Notes under the pieces: generated by a model | What the model was told of the DNA's origin: nothing | Seen by the model: the letters and a program-made list of their open reading frames with translations, nothing else | The model's database searches: none | Position numbers and translations under genes: made by a program | Shown: piece by piece, positions 17,741-27,687 of the stretch | Numbering within the stretch: position 1 is the stretch's first letter | Layout of the letters: each line of letters begins with the position of its first letter | Source: Niallia circulans | GTDB lineage: Bacteria > Bacillota > Bacilli > Bacillales > Cytobacillaceae | DNA: 64,000 nucleotides | Assembly (NCBI RefSeq): GCF_003726095.1 | Contig: NZ_CP026031.1 | Span: 3,658,001-3,722,000 of the forward strand | Reading direction: 5' to 3'

Positions 17741-18567
17741 ACTACTTCTTCTTTCCATTAGAAGAATGGACAAATCAATTTGTAGACAATTGGCTGCTGC
17801 CAGTTTTAGGTGACTTTTTCAACTCCTTCAGCGGAGTGTTAAGCGTATTTATAAATGCTGTCACCAATTTATTTACCTTCATCCCTGCTGAAATAATAGC
17901 AATCCTTTTAGCTCTTTTAGCTTGGCGCCTTGCGGGAAAAGGAATAGCTCTTTTTACCATTATTGGTGCTCTTTACTTAGGTTCGGTAGGTCTATGGACA
18001 GGCGCTATGCAAACTCTCTCTATTGTTATTGTAGCAACCTTTTTCTCTATTGTTGTTGGGGTTCCTTTAGGAATATTCACTGCTAAAAATCGAACATTGG
18101 ATCATATTATCCGACCATTACTTGATTTCATGCAAACACTACCTAGTTTTGTGTATTTAATCCCTGCTATCCTGCTCTTTGGTTTAGGGGAAGTCCCAGC
18201 AGTTATCTCTACCTTTGTTTTTGCTACTCCGCCAGCAGTCCGTATGACAAGCTTGGCCATTAAACAAGTTCCCGCTGATATTGTAGAAGCTGCTAAAGCT
18301 TTTGGTTCTACTTCTTGGCAGTTGCTCGTAAAAGTTCAGTTACCTAATGCCATCCCAACTATTATGGCTGGAATTAACCAAACGATTATGTTGGCATTAT
18401 CCATGGCTGTTATTGCATCTATGATTGGTTCTCCTGGACTAGGAAGCACTGTTTTATCCGGTATCTCTAGTGTAAATGTTGGATTAGGTCTTACTGGTGG
18501 ACTTGGAATTGTTGTTCTCGCCATCATCCTGGATCGAATAACACAGGGATTAGGAAAAAAAGCATAA
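17737..18567 (+). CDS. opuAB: Glycine betaine ABC transporter permease OpuAB
   Basis: A 276-aa permease with about six hydrophobic helices and the binding-protein-dependent transport EAA region (EAAKAFGSTSWQLLVKVQLP). Blocks such as LDFMQTLPSFVYLIPAILLFG and GIFTAKNRTLDHIIRPL are characteristic of OpuA/ProW permeases. It imports glycine betaine as an osmoprotectant. It overlaps opuAA by ATGA, so translation depends on ribosomes completing the second opuAA frame. Confidence 0.94.
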   Translation: MNYFFFPLEEWTNQFVDNWLLPVLGDFFNSFSGVLSVFINAVTNLFTFIPAEIIAILLALLAWRLAGKGIALFTIIGALYLGSVGLWTGAMQTLSIVIVATFFSIVVGVPLGIFTAKNRTLDHIIRPLLDFMQTLPSFVYLIPAILLFGLGEVPAVISTFVFATPPAVRMTSLAIKQVPADIVEAAKAFGSTSWQLLVKVQLPNAIPTIMAGINQTIMLALSMAVIASMIGSPGLGSTVLSGISSVNVGLGLTGGLGIVVLAIILDRITQGLGKKA

Positions 18568-18615
18568 AAACAAACAATCTACCAAATTAACAGGAGAAAG
18601 GAAGTATACGAATTT

Positions 18616-19488
18616 ATGAAAAAATTAAAACTTAGCTTTTTGATGTTACTACTATTCACTCTTTTAATTGGCTGTTCCTCCCAAAACCAAAATACAGGAG
18701 GTAGCGAGTCAGGAGATTCTAAAACTGTTACTTTCGGTGTTACTCCTTGGACTAGTACTATTCCGCCAACAAAAGTTGCTAAACTATTATTAGAAGATAT
18801 GGGCTATACGGTTAAGGAGAGTAATGCTGATGCCGGCGGCGTTTATACAGGACTTTCCCGCGGTGACTTAGATGTATTTATGGATGCTTGGCTACCTGAT
18901 ATGCATGCAAATTATATGAGTCGATACAAAAATCAATTGGAAGATTTAGCAGTCAGCTATAAAGAAGGGGAGCTCGGCTGGGTCATTCCCTCTAATGTAG
19001 AGGGCATTGATAGCGTAGAAGATTTAAAAGGAAAAGAAGATCTCTTTGGCGGAAAAGTGTACGGTATTGAAGAAGGTGCCGGAATGACCGTCACTTCTAA
19101 GGAAATGATTGAAGAATATGGATTAGATTTAGAATATGTTGCTTCTAGTGAAGGTGGTATGCTGGCACAAGCCTCTAAGTTTATCAAAAGTGGCGATCCT
19201 GTCCTTTTCTTAGGATGGCGCCCACATCCAATGTTTGTTGATTATGACTTAAAAGTATTGAAAGATCCAAAAAGTTTCTTTAAGACATCAGAAGTTCACG
19301 TAGTCGTAAATAATGGTCTAAAAGAAAAATCCCCTGAGGTTTATGAATTCCTCAGCCACTGGAGCATGCCTGTTGAGGATATTGAAGAAATGATTGTTAA
19401 AATCGAAGATGGCGCTGATGAGGAAGAAGTTGCACAGGAATGGATCGATAATAATAAGGATAAAGTAAATGCTATGTTAGGGAAATAA
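18616..19488 (+). CDS. opuAC: Glycine betaine-binding lipoprotein OpuAC
   Basis: A 290-aa lipoprotein with signal KKLKLSFLMLLLFTLLIGC (lipid Cys20) and the OpuAC substrate-binding fold: VTFGVTPWTSTIPPTKVAKL, DVFMDAWLPDMHANYM and FLGWRPHPMFVDYDLK. The conserved Trp residues form the aromatic cage for the trimethylammonium group. It follows opuAB after 48 bases with a strong AGGAGAAAGGA site. It is intact, so the operon is otherwise normal. Confidence 0.95.
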   Translation: MKKLKLSFLMLLLFTLLIGCSSQNQNTGGSESGDSKTVTFGVTPWTSTIPPTKVAKLLLEDMGYTVKESNADAGGVYTGLSRGDLDVFMDAWLPDMHANYMSRYKNQLEDLAVSYKEGELGWVIPSNVEGIDSVEDLKGKEDLFGGKVYGIEEGAGMTVTSKEMIEEYGLDLEYVASSEGGMLAQASKFIKSGDPVLFLGWRPHPMFVDYDLKVLKDPKSFFKTSEVHVVVNNGLKEKSPEVYEFLSHWSMPVEDIEEMIVKIEDGADEEEVAQEWIDNNKDKVNAMLGK

Positions 19489-19492
19489 ATAA

Positions 19493-19583
19493 TGAAGCGG
19501 TTGGGACACCGATATTCCAACCAATATAAGCCCGAACAATTATATGGAGATTCTTATGCGATTTTCATATAATTGTTCGGGCT
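19493..19583. repeat. Short GGGACA-type intergenic element, end hairpin serving as opuA terminator
   Basis: It begins GAAGCGGTTGGGACA and ends in a perfect 18-bp hairpin, AGCCCGAACAATTATATG (19529-19546) with its complement at 19566-19583, followed by TTTTTTATTTTT. The same opening and end hairpin frame longer copies at 50941-51280 and, inverted, at 54531-54690. The hairpin acts as the rho-independent terminator of opuA. Confidence 0.75.
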
Positions 19584-19677
19584 TTTTTATTTTTGGAAAG
19601 AGGATTGCTATCCACAGCGCTAGCACCGATCCGCTTCGTTATTACATTACTATGGGAAATGACAGAAGTAGATCCAC

Positions 19678-21246
19678 TCAATTATTATCTAATCCCTCAT
19701 AACGGAAGTATGCGAAATCAGCGTATGTACTTGCTTTTTTATCCATATCGTGGACTGCTATCCCAATGAAATTTCCGGTAAATCCCCCTGCTAAAAATAG
19801 AATATCTTGGCTGCTGGTTATTTCTTGCCAAGAATGTTCTTCATCTGAACGAAAGTAAAAGGTTCCTCTCGCTCCGTTTCCAATAACCTTTAGCTGCACT
19901 TCTCCTGCAGTAATAGTGATGATGGCTGGATCTAGTTGAAATTGCCCATCTTCACAACGCATAAAGCGAAGAACTTGGCCTTTTTCTTCATCAAATGTCA
20001 CGTAAGCATATAGATAATTGCTATCATTTAAATAAAGCATGAGACCAGCCATTTGATTAAAGGTAGTAGGATGGAATGCTACGCTTGTTTCTGCCTGAAA
20101 GTGAAAGTCCTTTTGACGAATGGCAAGAATATGATGCTCGAACATGGACTGAATGGATTCCCCTGCAAACATACGTAAATAATTAGATCTACTTGTTAAA
20201 TCACACCAAGAGTCATCTGCTAAAATACGTAAAGTATTCCACTCTTTTTTTAAAGGGCCAGCAAAGTCATCCTCAAAATCTGTATTGTTTTGAAAAATTA
20301 CTTGTTCGTGCGTAACAATTTCAGTCACCAGACTGGGACCATTTGTACCAGATGAAAGGCGCAGCCAGCCGTCCTCTGTCCAATAAACCTCTTCTATCGC
20401 TGTTTCTCTTCCTAGTATCGCAGCTTTATTTTGTAATGGTCTAGTACATAAATAAACCATATACCAATTTCCAAGGGGCGTCTGCACGATGCTTCCATGT
20501 CCTGAGCATTGGAGCGATGACTCAGGTTTATCACTAGCTGTAAGCATAGGATATTCTGGATCTAATTCATAGGGTCCTGTTATTGCCTTTGAGCGGCAGA
20601 CAGTTACTGAATGCCCTTTCCCAGTCCCTCCTTCTGCCGTTATTAAGTAATAATAGCCTCCATATTGATAGAGATGAGGAGCTTCCGTTTTAGCTAATTC
20701 TGTCCCATCAAATAGTTTATAAACGGATCCAATCAGCGCTTGATTCTTAGCATCATACTCCTGCATGACAATACCTGCTGATTTATTTCCTGTTATCATG
20801 CGATAATCCCAAATTTCATTTAACAGCCATTTACGTCCATCTTTATCATGAAATAAGGATGGGTCAAATCCACTGCTGTTTAGATATACAGGACTTGACC
20901 AAGGACCATTTATATTTGGCGCGGTAATCAAATAGTTATGACAATCCTTAAATGGTCTTTTTGTACTTTTAACATCTGTATAAATTAGGTAGAACAGCCC
21001 CTCTGAATAACTAATTTGCGGAGCCCATATGCTACCATTTTGTGGATTGCCTCTTAAATCAACTTGATTCGTAATAATATCTGTTTCGTGTTCCCAATTT
21101 ACTAAATCATTAGACTGATAGATTCGTACTCCTGGCAGCCATTCAAAAGAGGAAACAGCAATATAATAAGTGTCATCTACTCTTAAAATATTGGGATCTG
21201 GATTAAACCCCCGTAAAATAGGATTTTTAACAGTGGTTCGATACAT
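19678..21246 (-). CDS. Glycoside hydrolase family 43 (beta-xylosidase type)
   Basis: 522 aa. The N-terminal five-bladed propeller (about 8-310) contains the catalytic-base segment FNPDPN (Asp17), the middle Asp segment SGFDPSLF and the acid segment TEAPHLY. The C-terminal half (about 325-520) is the beta-sandwich of XynB-type GH43 enzymes. It should release xylose or arabinose from short oligosaccharides in the cytoplasm; there is no signal peptide. Here it probably trims xylose from pectic xylogalacturonan or hemicellulose fragments. Activity on xylose versus arabinose cannot be settled from sequence. It overlaps the DUF4064 gene by 20 bases. Confidence 0.9.
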   Translation of the reverse strand: MYRTTVKNPILRGFNPDPNILRVDDTYYIAVSSFEWLPGVRIYQSNDLVNWEHETDIITNQVDLRGNPQNGSIWAPQISYSEGLFYLIYTDVKSTKRPFKDCHNYLITAPNINGPWSSPVYLNSSGFDPSLFHDKDGRKWLLNEIWDYRMITGNKSAGIVMQEYDAKNQALIGSVYKLFDGTELAKTEAPHLYQYGGYYYLITAEGGTGKGHSVTVCRSKAITGPYELDPEYPMLTASDKPESSLQCSGHGSIVQTPLGNWYMVYLCTRPLQNKAAILGRETAIEEVYWTEDGWLRLSSGTNGPSLVTEIVTHEQVIFQNNTDFEDDFAGPLKKEWNTLRILADDSWCDLTSRSNYLRMFAGESIQSMFEHHILAIRQKDFHFQAETSVAFHPTTFNQMAGLMLYLNDSNYLYAYVTFDEEKGQVLRFMRCEDGQFQLDPAIITITAGEVQLKVIGNGARGTFYFRSDEEHSWQEITSSQDILFLAGGFTGNFIGIAVHDMDKKASTYADFAYFRYEGLDNN

Positions 21247-21670
21247 AGCCTTCTCCTTTCTGACTCACATTAACTCCTTTTCGCAACAAACATAACGTTC
21301 CTGCTAAAAAAAAGAGAAAGGCGATAGGAAAAGCAATAAACTGGGTACCTATCAATGTTGAAAATCCAGCAACGAGATAGAGGACTCCAGCCCATCTCGG
21401 ATGTCGATTTCTCCAGATGAAAGCTGTCGCAACTATAACAAATGCTAGGACAAGTACTAGTGTAATACCGAACCATATAGCTAAGACATTCATGGCTTCT
21501 AAACTATCCTGCATCTCACCGAAAGAGACACCTTCCTGCAGAATAGGAAACACTGTTTCTTTATATGTTTCTATATCCATAGAGGTCATTGTTAGTGAAA
21601 ATCCTCCTAGAAATAGGACACATAACACCATTCCTGCCATCCCAATTATTACTTCCCATTTCCGTTTCAT
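21227..21670 (-). CDS. DUF4064-like small membrane protein
   Basis: 147 aa with four hydrophobic segments (about 7-28, 59-85, 92-110, 112-130). The first two are separated by a short extracytoplasmic loop, EGVSFGEMQDSLEAMNVLA, which matches the DUF4064 pattern. The function is unknown. It sits inside the pectin operon between the pectinesterase and GH43 genes and overlaps the latter, so it is probably co-transcribed. Whether it takes part in sugar uptake or is a passenger is open. Confidence 0.75.
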   Translation of the reverse strand: MKRKWEVIIGMAGMVLCVLFLGGFSLTMTSMDIETYKETVFPILQEGVSFGEMQDSLEAMNVLAIWFGITLVLVLAFVIVATAFIWRNRHPRWAGVLYLVAGFSTLIGTQFIAFPIAFLFFLAGTLCLLRKGVNVSQKGEGYVSNHC

Positions 21671-21695
21671 TTCCCTCGTTCCCTTCTCCTAGTCT

Positions 21696-22556
21696 CTACC
21701 TGTAGTAATTTTCTATTTCCCGAAATGTTACTGTTTCTCGATTCTCCTTCTTTCCCCAATCGTCCCATTTATCCGAGTGAATATGAGTCCCTATTCTACA
21801 TTGAGAAAAGGTTACATTGGCGTATGGTCTCCACGGCCGCCCTAAAAAGACATTTGTTACATCCTTATCTGCTGTTAAATAGCAACGAGAAAATAGGAAG
21901 CCATTTTTCCCGGTTGCAGTACTTGCTGCCGTAATATATCCTGGCAGGTTGTTAGGCCGTTTAAGAGATTTCAATTCACATTCTTCAAACTTTGCTTCTC
22001 CTCCACCAAATATATAATCAACGGTTCCTTCAATAGAACAATGGATAAAGGTTGTTATATTGTTCTGAAAGTTATTTTTTATTTCTGGAGTTGTAAAAGG
22101 AGTTCCATCCTTTTGTACATCTGGCAATGGACCGAGACAAACGGTATCTTGGTACCCTTTTATGGAACAATTTTTAAAGCTAACTTTGTTTCCTTCATTA
22201 TATAAAGCAACTGCTTGCCCCACTATTTCTCCCGGCCCCGAATTATTTATGATTTCGATATTTTCTATCCAGATATTCTCTCCATTGATAAAAAGAGTCG
22301 CTGTTTGAAAAGTACCAATTTCACAACCAAACTCATCCAATTGCCGTGCATATTTATTTCCAATAATTCTGACCGTCCCTATTCCAAACAACTTGCGATT
22401 TGATTGATAAAGAAGGATATTTTCATAGTAATCTCCACCTAGGATGATGAATGTAACAGGTCTCTCGATATTGGAACAATGCATAATGGCTTCTTGAATA
22501 CTCGTAAAATCACAATCATTGCCTTTCCCAATGACAAATTGAAGTTCATTTTTCAT
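21696..22556 (-). CDS. Pectinesterase (carbohydrate esterase family 8)
   Basis: 286 aa, hydrolysing methyl esters of galacturonan. Family motifs in order are QAVALYNEGNKVSFKNC, GYQDTV with a catalytic Asp, VDYIFGGGEAKFE with the second Asp, and LGRPWRPYANVTF with the Arg. There is no signal peptide, so it acts on imported methylated oligogalacturonides. I place the start at 22556 because its ATG overlaps the TGA of the upstream hydrolase (ATGA). The frame is open 28 codons further upstream, but that would overlap the neighbour by 88 bases. Confidence 0.92.
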   Translation of the reverse strand: MKNELQFVIGKGNDCDFTSIQEAIMHCSNIERPVTFIILGGDYYENILLYQSNRKLFGIGTVRIIGNKYARQLDEFGCEIGTFQTATLFINGENIWIENIEIINNSGPGEIVGQAVALYNEGNKVSFKNCSIKGYQDTVCLGPLPDVQKDGTPFTTPEIKNNFQNNITTFIHCSIEGTVDYIFGGGEAKFEECELKSLKRPNNLPGYITAASTATGKNGFLFSRCYLTADKDVTNVFLGRPWRPYANVTFSQCRIGTHIHSDKWDDWGKKENRETVTFREIENYYR

Positions 22557-23449
22557 AAATGCTTCTGCAAAAAGTTTTCCCATTGCTTTCTCATTTCCTT
22601 TGTCTCTTGATGACCGCCAGTTACAATTTGGCTGTTCCACTGATTTTTTGCATCATATTTTCCATATATTTTTCCTAATTCCTCATCTAGCAGCATTACG
22701 CCTTCCAGCGGACACATGCGGTCATCTTTTCCAACAAGACTCAAGCGCGGTCTTGGGACAATTAACGATTGTACAGCTAAAGTAGAAAACTGCTTTAAAA
22801 AGCCTGGCACATAATAATAAAAACCATGATGATCTAGCCCCCGTTTCTGCCTTAATGTTTCTATATGTACCTGTGCAGCTATATCTACGGTTACTTTTAT
22901 ACGCTCATCTAGTGCTGCCATCCACCAGCTCATAAGGCCTCCCATTGACATTCCAATCGTCGCTACTCTGTTTTGGTCGATATCTGGCCGGTCTACAAGA
23001 TAATCTAGAAAAGCAATATTATCAAAGATCCGCATCCCCCATAGCGATCTTCCATCTAATAACATTTCTTTAACTAATTCACTCTCTAATTTACCTTTCC
23101 GCTCATTAAATCCCCACATATCAATGGATCCAACGGCATATCCTAAAGTCGTTATAGCCTCGACAAAAGAGGGAGATTGTAAATAACTGTTACTTATTAA
23201 CAGCTCTTCTTTTCCTTGATCGAAATTCCCTCCATGTGAATGATTAAAAAGGACGATAGGCAGTGGACCTTCCTTGTTTAGAGGTTTAGCAACATAAGCG
23301 GGTACGGATTCCTCCTCATTTAATTGCAGCATGAGGCTTTCTAATACATAGTTATCCTTCTCTTCTCTCCTTATTAGCTGCACCTTCCTATCCTTTGCAT
23401 GTGGATAATCCCCTAATAACTCGATTAGCCTTTTTCGCTGTTTTTCCAC
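22553..23449 (-). CDS. Alpha/beta hydrolase (esterase-like)
   Basis: 298 aa. Visible are the oxyanion-strand LPIVLFNHSHGG, the nucleophile elbow GMSMGGLMSWW (G-x-S-x-G) and a late LVGKDDRMCPLEGV with the acid, then GGHQ with the catalytic His. It resembles dienelactone-hydrolase and acetyl-xylan-esterase-like proteins. In this operon a role in removing acetyl or other ester groups from pectic oligosaccharides is likely but inferred. It starts at a GTG directly abutting the GH28 stop codon, without a strong ribosome site of its own, suggesting translational coupling. Confidence 0.82.
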   Translation of the reverse strand: MEKQRKRLIELLGDYPHAKDRKVQLIRREEKDNYVLESLMLQLNEEESVPAYVAKPLNKEGPLPIVLFNHSHGGNFDQGKEELLISNSYLQSPSFVEAITTLGYAVGSIDMWGFNERKGKLESELVKEMLLDGRSLWGMRIFDNIAFLDYLVDRPDIDQNRVATIGMSMGGLMSWWMAALDERIKVTVDIAAQVHIETLRQKRGLDHHGFYYYVPGFLKQFSTLAVQSLIVPRPRLSLVGKDDRMCPLEGVMLLDEELGKIYGKYDAKNQWNSQIVTGGHQETKEMRKQWENFLQKHL

Positions 23450-24781
23450 TTATGCCTTCACTTCCTTTAAAAGCGCTTCTTCCTTCTTTGTATTTTTAGA
23501 CTTACAGTTTATTAACTCGATATCCTCACAATTTTCTAGAAAAAAAGCTGGACCTTCATGGTTTTCAATCGTCACCCGGTTAAATAAAATATCCTTTGCA
23601 AAGCCTACATAAAAGCCCCGGTTATTCATATCTTCTATGCCTGCCATCATTGCTGGTTTTCCAGGAATCGCATCTACCGCCAATGAAATATCCACTTGAT
23701 TAAAAGTTAGTTCTGATATATATTGCTCGGCTAAACCGTAAATAAATCCGGCTGCAGCCTGAACATTCCTAGCCGTTATATTGGCAAAATGAATGCGCCT
23801 AAACATCGGAGTCTCATTAGTTACTGGGTAAGGATTTTTATCCCATACGTATTTGTCCTTTCCTTTAGGCCCACAGAAATAATATAAATTTAAAATGAAC
23901 GGACACATTACACCTTCCATTACGATATTGCTTACACGAATGTCTTCAACTACTCCCCCACGTCCTCGTCTCGACTTCAACCGAATGCCACGATCAGTAT
24001 CTTGAAAGACGCAATTACTTATGGTGACATTTCGGATATTTCCGCTCATTTCACTGCCAAGCACTACTCCTCCATGTCCATGAACCATGGTACAATTTGT
24101 AATCGTTATATTTTCACAAGCTATCCGTTCTGCAGTGTCCTCTGTTCCTGCCTTAATCGCAATACAATCGTCCCCTACATCAATATGACAGTTACTGATT
24201 CTAACATTCATGCAGGATTCCGGATCAATGCCATCTGTATTTGGTGAATCTTGCGGATTATTGATTTTTATATTATCGATCGTAATGTTGTTACTGCATA
24301 TGGGGTTAACCGTCCAACTTGGAGAATTTATTAAGGTCACATCTTTAATCGATATGTTTTCACAACCATCTAGGCTAATCAATTTTGGCCGCGGATAAAG
24401 CAGCTTCTCTCGCTCATTTCGAAAAAGTTGCCACCATTTCTCTCCATTTCCGTCAATGGTTCCAAAGCCAGTGATCGCAATATGCTGGCTATTTTCTGCG
24501 TATAAGCATGAAGCATATACTTCTCTAACTACACCTTCCCATCTAGATGTAACAACGAAATAGTCTGCTTGCTGATTAGAGAATTTCAATACTGCTCCTG
24601 CGGCTAAATGAAGTTCAATATGATCCTTTAAAAAAAGCGCACCTGTCAAAAACTCGCCTGGCGGGATAACAATTCTGCCTCCTCCATTTTCATATGCCTT
24701 ATCTATCGCCTTCTGAATCGACTCTGTACATATACTCCCATCATTCTCTGCACCGAATTCAGTGATAATATAATCGCTCAT
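23450..24781 (-). CDS. Polygalacturonase, glycoside hydrolase family 28
   Basis: A 443-aa right-handed beta-helix enzyme hydrolysing alpha-1,4 galacturonan or rhamnogalacturonan links. Catalytic blocks are NTDGIDPES (Asp), GDDCIAIKAG (Asp pair), GHGGVVLGSEMSG (His) and IRLKSRRGRGG (the RxK-like substrate clamp). There is no signal peptide, so it works on imported fragments, probably exo-acting. It sits between the GH105 gene (12 bases upstream) and the hydrolase gene (abutting). Confidence 0.94.
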   Translation of the reverse strand: MSDYIITEFGAENDGSICTESIQKAIDKAYENGGGRIVIPPGEFLTGALFLKDHIELHLAAGAVLKFSNQQADYFVVTSRWEGVVREVYASCLYAENSQHIAITGFGTIDGNGEKWWQLFRNEREKLLYPRPKLISLDGCENISIKDVTLINSPSWTVNPICSNNITIDNIKINNPQDSPNTDGIDPESCMNVRISNCHIDVGDDCIAIKAGTEDTAERIACENITITNCTMVHGHGGVVLGSEMSGNIRNVTISNCVFQDTDRGIRLKSRRGRGGVVEDIRVSNIVMEGVMCPFILNLYYFCGPKGKDKYVWDKNPYPVTNETPMFRRIHFANITARNVQAAAGFIYGLAEQYISELTFNQVDISLAVDAIPGKPAMMAGIEDMNNRGFYVGFAKDILFNRVTIENHEGPAFFLENCEDIELINCKSKNTKKEEALLKEVKA

Positions 24782-24793
24782 TTTATAATCTCC

Positions 24794-25915
24794 TTATTCG
24801 TTAATGACTTCCTCCACTTCCACTAATGCCTGTAAAAAGGCCCCTAAGCCTTTTTGGTCATTGCAAATAATTGGTTCACTAATATAATAGGTATAAGTTC
24901 CGTCTCGTTTGTCAGCTCCGCCAAGTCCTGCTACCTGACAATTTTTATTTAAATTGACCCATCCCTCTTTTGTCAGTAAAACAAATTCATCTAATAATCC
25001 TTGGTAGCTTTTCTTTAATGGATGCAGCCATTCTTGTTTTTCTAGAACTCCCAGCCGTATCCCTTTTGCAATAGAACATACGTACATACTGCTTGCAGAC
25101 GCCTCCAAATAATTTCCCTTTTCCCCTTGCTTATCGACTACCTGATACCAAACACCCTTTTCCTTATCCTGATAGTTTAGTAATGCTGCCAATGTATTCT
25201 TAAGAATTTTTTCTAAAAAAGGGCGATCAGGTGTATCCTTTGGAATAATTTCTAATGTATCTACTAATGCCATGACATACCATCCCATAGCTCTTCCCCA
25301 AAAATTCTCTGATAGTCCTGTCTCTTTATTAGCCCATGGCTGGACTTTCTTCTCATCCCATGCATGATAAAGAAGCCCTGTCTTTTCATCTAATAAGTGT
25401 TGATAACTGATTTTGAATTGGTGAAGTATATCGTCAAGACCTTCTCCATCTCGATATTCCATTTGATATTGCGCATAGAATGGCGCCCCCATATATAAGC
25501 CATCCAGCCAAATTTGATATGGATAAATTTGCTTATGCCAAAAAACACCTTCTGATGTTCTTGGATGCAGCTCTAATTGGGATTTCAATAAATCGGCTGC
25601 TTGCCGATACTTTTCCTCCCCCGTTTGTTTAAAAAGTTGAAATAGTAATTTTCCATTGTTAATATGGTCAATATTAAATTCTGATACTTCAAATCCTTTA
25701 ATCGTTCCATCCGGTTGCACAAAATAATCGAGGTTTTCTTTTATAAAATGCAAATATTTCTTCTTGCCTGTTCGTTTCCAAAGGTTTTCAAACCCTTTTA
25801 AAACAACTCCATAATCATAAGACCATTTTCCGTTATAGCCTCTATCTTCATATAATCGTGGAAGTCTTTCCATAATGGATTGTGCTGTTCTCTCTGACCA
25901 ACTCATTTCTGCCAT
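24794..25915 (-). CDS. Unsaturated rhamnogalacturonyl / galacturonyl hydrolase, GH105
   Basis: 373 aa, an (alpha/alpha)6-barrel enzyme of the YteR/YesR group that removes the unsaturated uronic acid left at the end of lyase products. Typical segments are RGYNGKWSYDYGVVLKGFENL, YQIWLDGLYMGAPFYAQY with the catalytic Asp, and ENFWGRAMGWYVMALVD. There is no signal peptide. Its presence implies that pectate or rhamnogalacturonan lyases, encoded elsewhere, produce the imported oligosaccharides. It is the first enzyme gene after the binding-protein gene. Confidence 0.92.
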   Translation of the reverse strand: MAEMSWSERTAQSIMERLPRLYEDRGYNGKWSYDYGVVLKGFENLWKRTGKKKYLHFIKENLDYFVQPDGTIKGFEVSEFNIDHINNGKLLFQLFKQTGEEKYRQAADLLKSQLELHPRTSEGVFWHKQIYPYQIWLDGLYMGAPFYAQYQMEYRDGEGLDDILHQFKISYQHLLDEKTGLLYHAWDEKKVQPWANKETGLSENFWGRAMGWYVMALVDTLEIIPKDTPDRPFLEKILKNTLAALLNYQDKEKGVWYQVVDKQGEKGNYLEASASSMYVCSIAKGIRLGVLEKQEWLHPLKKSYQGLLDEFVLLTKEGWVNLNKNCQVAGLGGADKRDGTYTYYISEPIICNDQKGLGAFLQALVEVEEVINE

Positions 25916-26056
25916 TCTTATATTCTCCCATCCTATTTAGATTCTTTATAAAGCCTCTTCATGAAGATTGTTGCTTGCCTTATAAAAATCTTGTTTTTAA
26001 ATTTTTTAAGGTGAGTGTCTAGCCGAAATCTGCTTTCCCCTCACCTTTATTCAAAA

Positions 26057-27553
26057 TTATTTCGTTTGTTCGTATGCTGCTTTATATTCCTCTTTAATCG
26101 TGTTTCCGCCAGAATCTCCCCATGTCTTTACAGCTTGTTTGAAACCATCCAGATCTATTTCGCCTAAAATATACTGGTATGTGGCATCAGTAATAATCTT
26201 TTGTAATTCCGATCCTTGTGATGTATTGGTTGCAGATTCTAAAGAATAAGCAGGATTTAACACGGCATAATTCGCATTGTCTGCAATCATCTCATCTGCT
26301 AATGCTTTAATAGGGTTGGGATCTTTTAAATCATAGCCTGACTCTTTTGGTCTAGAAGCCGCAAATGGCTGCACTTCCTGTGTCCATAAATCCTGATTGG
26401 TAATTTCATATGCACCATCATCTGTTAGTTTATAATGGACATCTTCCAAACCATATGTCATTAATGTGTAAATTTCTGGATCTAGTAAATCATTTACAAA
26501 CTTGAGAATCCTCTTTAATTCTGCTTCATCCTTTACTTCGGAACGCGGAAATGCCAATAATCCGCCAATTCCATTATTCGCAGCCCAAATGGCACGCTCA
26601 GGATTTGAATCCGATACCATATCGTTCACTAATGCTAATTCCATGTTATCTTGGATGCCTGCAGCCATCGTTTGTAGGTTTTTAGCATCGAAAAGTGCGC
26701 CAATATAAATTCCTGCTTTTCCCTGTGCAAAGCTTTGCTGCTGGTCTGTTTTTGCGGTAACGGCAAAGTCTTTATTTATCCAGCCATTGCTATACAGCTC
26801 CTTCATATAATCCATTGTTTTTACATAACCATCCGTTTCAAATTCCGGGATGAAGTCTCCATTTTCATCCATTTCCCATACATTAGGTGTACCGAAATAA
26901 GAACTTAATGTTTTAAAGGCTCCATATATTAAATCGTTCCTATCTACAAATCCAGTCGTATCATTTTTCCCATTACCATCAGGATCACCTTCTGTAAACG
27001 CTTTCGAAACTTCCATTAATTCATCAACAGTCTTCGGGACTTTCAGGCCTAAATTATCAAGCCAGTCTTTACGTAAAACGACACCATTACGAGCTAAATC
27101 CTTCTGGAAGGGAATGCCATAAAGCTTTCCTTCTATGGAAGCAGAAACCCGTACATCTTGTGAAATTTCCTTCAGATTAGGGAATTCATCTAAATAATCT
27201 TCTACATTCCAAAACATTCCAGACTTCAATGCATTGCGGACAGAGGAATTATCTAGAATGGTTAAAGTAACAATATCTGCTAATGAATCAGATGCTAAAG
27301 CTGTATTAATTCTTTCTTCCTTTGAAGCATCTGGAATCCACGAAAATTTGATTTCAGCGTTAGTTTTCTCTTCAATTTTGTCTAAAATAGTATCTGTTGG
27401 AGGAGATGCCGTATGTAGAATATTCAGCCATGTAATTTCAGCCTTACTATTTTCATCATACGTCCCAGATGATTGTTCTTTTCCTCCACTACATCCTGCT
27501 AATAACAACATACCTGCTAAACTAACACTAGCTAACTTTGATAGTTTTTTCAT
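26057..27553 (-). CDS. Oligosaccharide ABC transporter substrate-binding lipoprotein (LplA/YtcQ type)
   Basis: A 498-aa lipoprotein with signal MKKLSKLASVSLAGMLLLAG and lipid Cys21. It belongs to the long family-1 binding proteins paired with LplB/LplC permeases (ITWLNILHTASPPTDTILDK, FQKDLARNGVVLRKDWLDNL). The ligand is inferred to be an oligogalacturonide or rhamnogalacturonan fragment from the flanking GH28, GH105 and pectinesterase genes. It lies between yesL and the enzyme genes on the same strand. Confidence 0.92.
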   Translation of the reverse strand: MKKLSKLASVSLAGMLLLAGCSGGKEQSSGTYDENSKAEITWLNILHTASPPTDTILDKIEEKTNAEIKFSWIPDASKEERINTALASDSLADIVTLTILDNSSVRNALKSGMFWNVEDYLDEFPNLKEISQDVRVSASIEGKLYGIPFQKDLARNGVVLRKDWLDNLGLKVPKTVDELMEVSKAFTEGDPDGNGKNDTTGFVDRNDLIYGAFKTLSSYFGTPNVWEMDENGDFIPEFETDGYVKTMDYMKELYSNGWINKDFAVTAKTDQQQSFAQGKAGIYIGALFDAKNLQTMAAGIQDNMELALVNDMVSDSNPERAIWAANNGIGGLLAFPRSEVKDEAELKRILKFVNDLLDPEIYTLMTYGLEDVHYKLTDDGAYEITNQDLWTQEVQPFAASRPKESGYDLKDPNPIKALADEMIADNANYAVLNPAYSLESATNTSQGSELQKIITDATYQYILGEIDLDGFKQAVKTWGDSGGNTIKEEYKAAYEQTK

Positions 27554-27687
27554 TTAAACGCTCCTTTACAATTTGATAAAGTGAAGTTCCATCAATGAAT
27601 GTTCGCACTGATTAGTGGAACCATTCGGGTCTATATCGATGCTCTCCCACCTATCTTCCCCGAATTGGATAAGCTGAAAGTTAAGTC

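Noticed and set aside
22557..22640. Longer N-terminus for the pectinesterase
   Set aside because: It would overlap the upstream hydrolase by 88 bases. The ATG at 22556 forms the usual ATGA overlap and starts where family similarity starts.
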